Source: Oribacterium parvum | Lineage (GTDB): Bacteria; Bacillota; Clostridia; Lachnospirales; Lachnospiraceae | Length of the DNA stretch: 15,184 nucleotides | Assembly (NCBI GenBank): GCA_938022235.1 | Contig: CALIEL010000269.1 | Span: 1 to 15,184, forward strand | Direction of reading: 5' to 3' | In this document: positions 14,623 through 15,184 of the stretch, piece after piece | How the letters are laid out: every line of letters starts with the position of its first letter | How positions within the stretch are numbered: position 1 is the stretch's first letter | Notes under the pieces: model-generated | Seen by the model: the letters and a program-made list of their open reading frames with translations, nothing else | The model's database searches: none | Told to the model about the DNA's origin: nothing | Program-made: the position numbers and the translations under genes

Positions 14623-14664
14623 TGCATATACAAAAGCTTGATTATTTTACAACTCCTTTTTTAC

Positions 14665-15184
14665 TTACTCACAAAACCTGCAGAAGACGGACTTTTGCTG
14701 TTCTCTCCACTCCGGATCCAGGTTATCACTGATTTCCGCAAACTCATCTAAGCTAAGGGTCTCTCCTCTCACATTTTCCGGATAGGAAAGGGCGGAAAGT
14801 ACGCTTTTAATCACTTCCTTATCTATGCCTAAACCGGCGGAAAGGGCGTTCACTAAGGTCTTTCTTCTTTGCATAAAGGAAGCTTTAATGGTCTTAAAGA
14901 GATATTCCGGATTCTCACATTCCACAGGGGATTCCTTATAAACAGAGAGGTGAATCACCATGGAACTTACCTTGGGACGGGGAATAAAGCAGTGGGGAGG
15001 AACCTCCTGTACAATCTCCGGCTTACTGTAGTATTGCACTGCAAGAGATAAAGCGCCGTAGTCCTTGGTACCGGGGCCGGCCTGCATTCTCTCTGCAACC
15101 TCCTTTTGCACCATAACGGTGATGGAGCTTAACGGAAGCTTCTTTTCCAGTAAGGACATTAAGATGGGGGTGGTGATGTAGTAG
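14665..15184 (-). CDS. rsmA: 16S rRNA dimethyladenosine transferase RsmA, 5' part missing
   Basis: The C-terminal 172 residues of RsmA (KsgA), which dimethylates two adjacent adenines near the 3' end of 16S rRNA. The frame enters from the right edge as YYITTPILM, the tail of the catalytic NLPYYITTPI motif, then SITVMVQKEVAERMQAGPGT, KDYGALSLAVQYYSKP, FIPRPKVSSMVIHL and MQRRKTLVNAL. All are typical of Firmicutes RsmA. An internal ATG at 15159 is not the start. The gene is convergent with the 830-residue gene and is the only minus-strand gene in the window. It ends in TAA. Confidence 0.96.
   Translation of the reverse strand, partial: YYITTPILMSLLEKKLPLSSITVMVQKEVAERMQAGPGTKDYGALSLAVQYYSKPEIVQEVPPHCFIPRPKVSSMVIHLSVYKESPVECENPEYLFKTIKASFMQRRKTLVNALSAGLGIDKEVIKSVLSALSYPENVRGETLSLDEFAEISDNLDPEWREQQKSVFCRFCE

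Overview
The window reads as the start of one replichore of a low-GC Gram-positive chromosome. It begins in a DnaA-box cluster of the oriC type and continues with the conserved Firmicutes run rpmH-rnpA-yidD-yidC-jag-mnmE-mnmG-rsmG, then parA-parB. Protein style (a DUF4446 gene directly after parB, a YidC with a long loop between membrane segments 2 and 3, frequent TTG starts) points to Clostridia, most likely Lachnospiraceae. A genus such as Oribacterium is only a guess. No tRNA or rRNA genes, CRISPR arrays, transposase genes or phage genes were seen.

Layout. 1-346 is the origin-side intergenic region: four perfect DnaA boxes and one near-perfect box, then a strong sigma-A-type promoter (198-226) and a structured leader for rpmH. 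347-3764 encodes L34, the RNase P protein, YidD, YidC and Jag/KhpB, linking RNA processing, ribosomes and membrane-protein insertion. 3765-4075 is non-coding and holds a long hairpin whose arms recur 10 kb away. 4076-8103 encodes the tRNA wobble-uridine enzymes MnmE and MnmG and the 16S methyltransferase RsmG. An EamA-type transporter (8118-9074) follows, then a promoter/parS region and parA-parB with a DUF4446 gene. A large one-TM extracytoplasmic protein of unknown function (11703-14195) ends the rightward block. 14196-14664 is a highly palindromic non-coding region. The 3' part of rsmA enters from the right on the minus strand. Apart from rsmA, all genes run rightward, away from the origin on the expected leading strand, which is purine-rich.

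How it works together. ParA/ParB and two perfect parS sites (inside rsmG and upstream of parA) form an origin-segregation module. One parS overlaps the last -10 base and the expected transcription start of the parAB promoter, so ParB autoregulation is likely. MnmE and MnmG should act as a complex, yet mnmG carries two in-frame TAG codons, both at positions that are normally conserved glutamate, in an otherwise intact 633-codon frame.

Most worth a second look: the two amber codons in mnmG, together with back-up TAA/TGA stops after most TAG-terminated genes; a 42-bp repeat present four times at the 3' end of parA, each copy repeating the last 13 codons plus a TAA; the parS/promoter overlap; and a family of palindromic repeats at 3906-3969 and 14231-14622.
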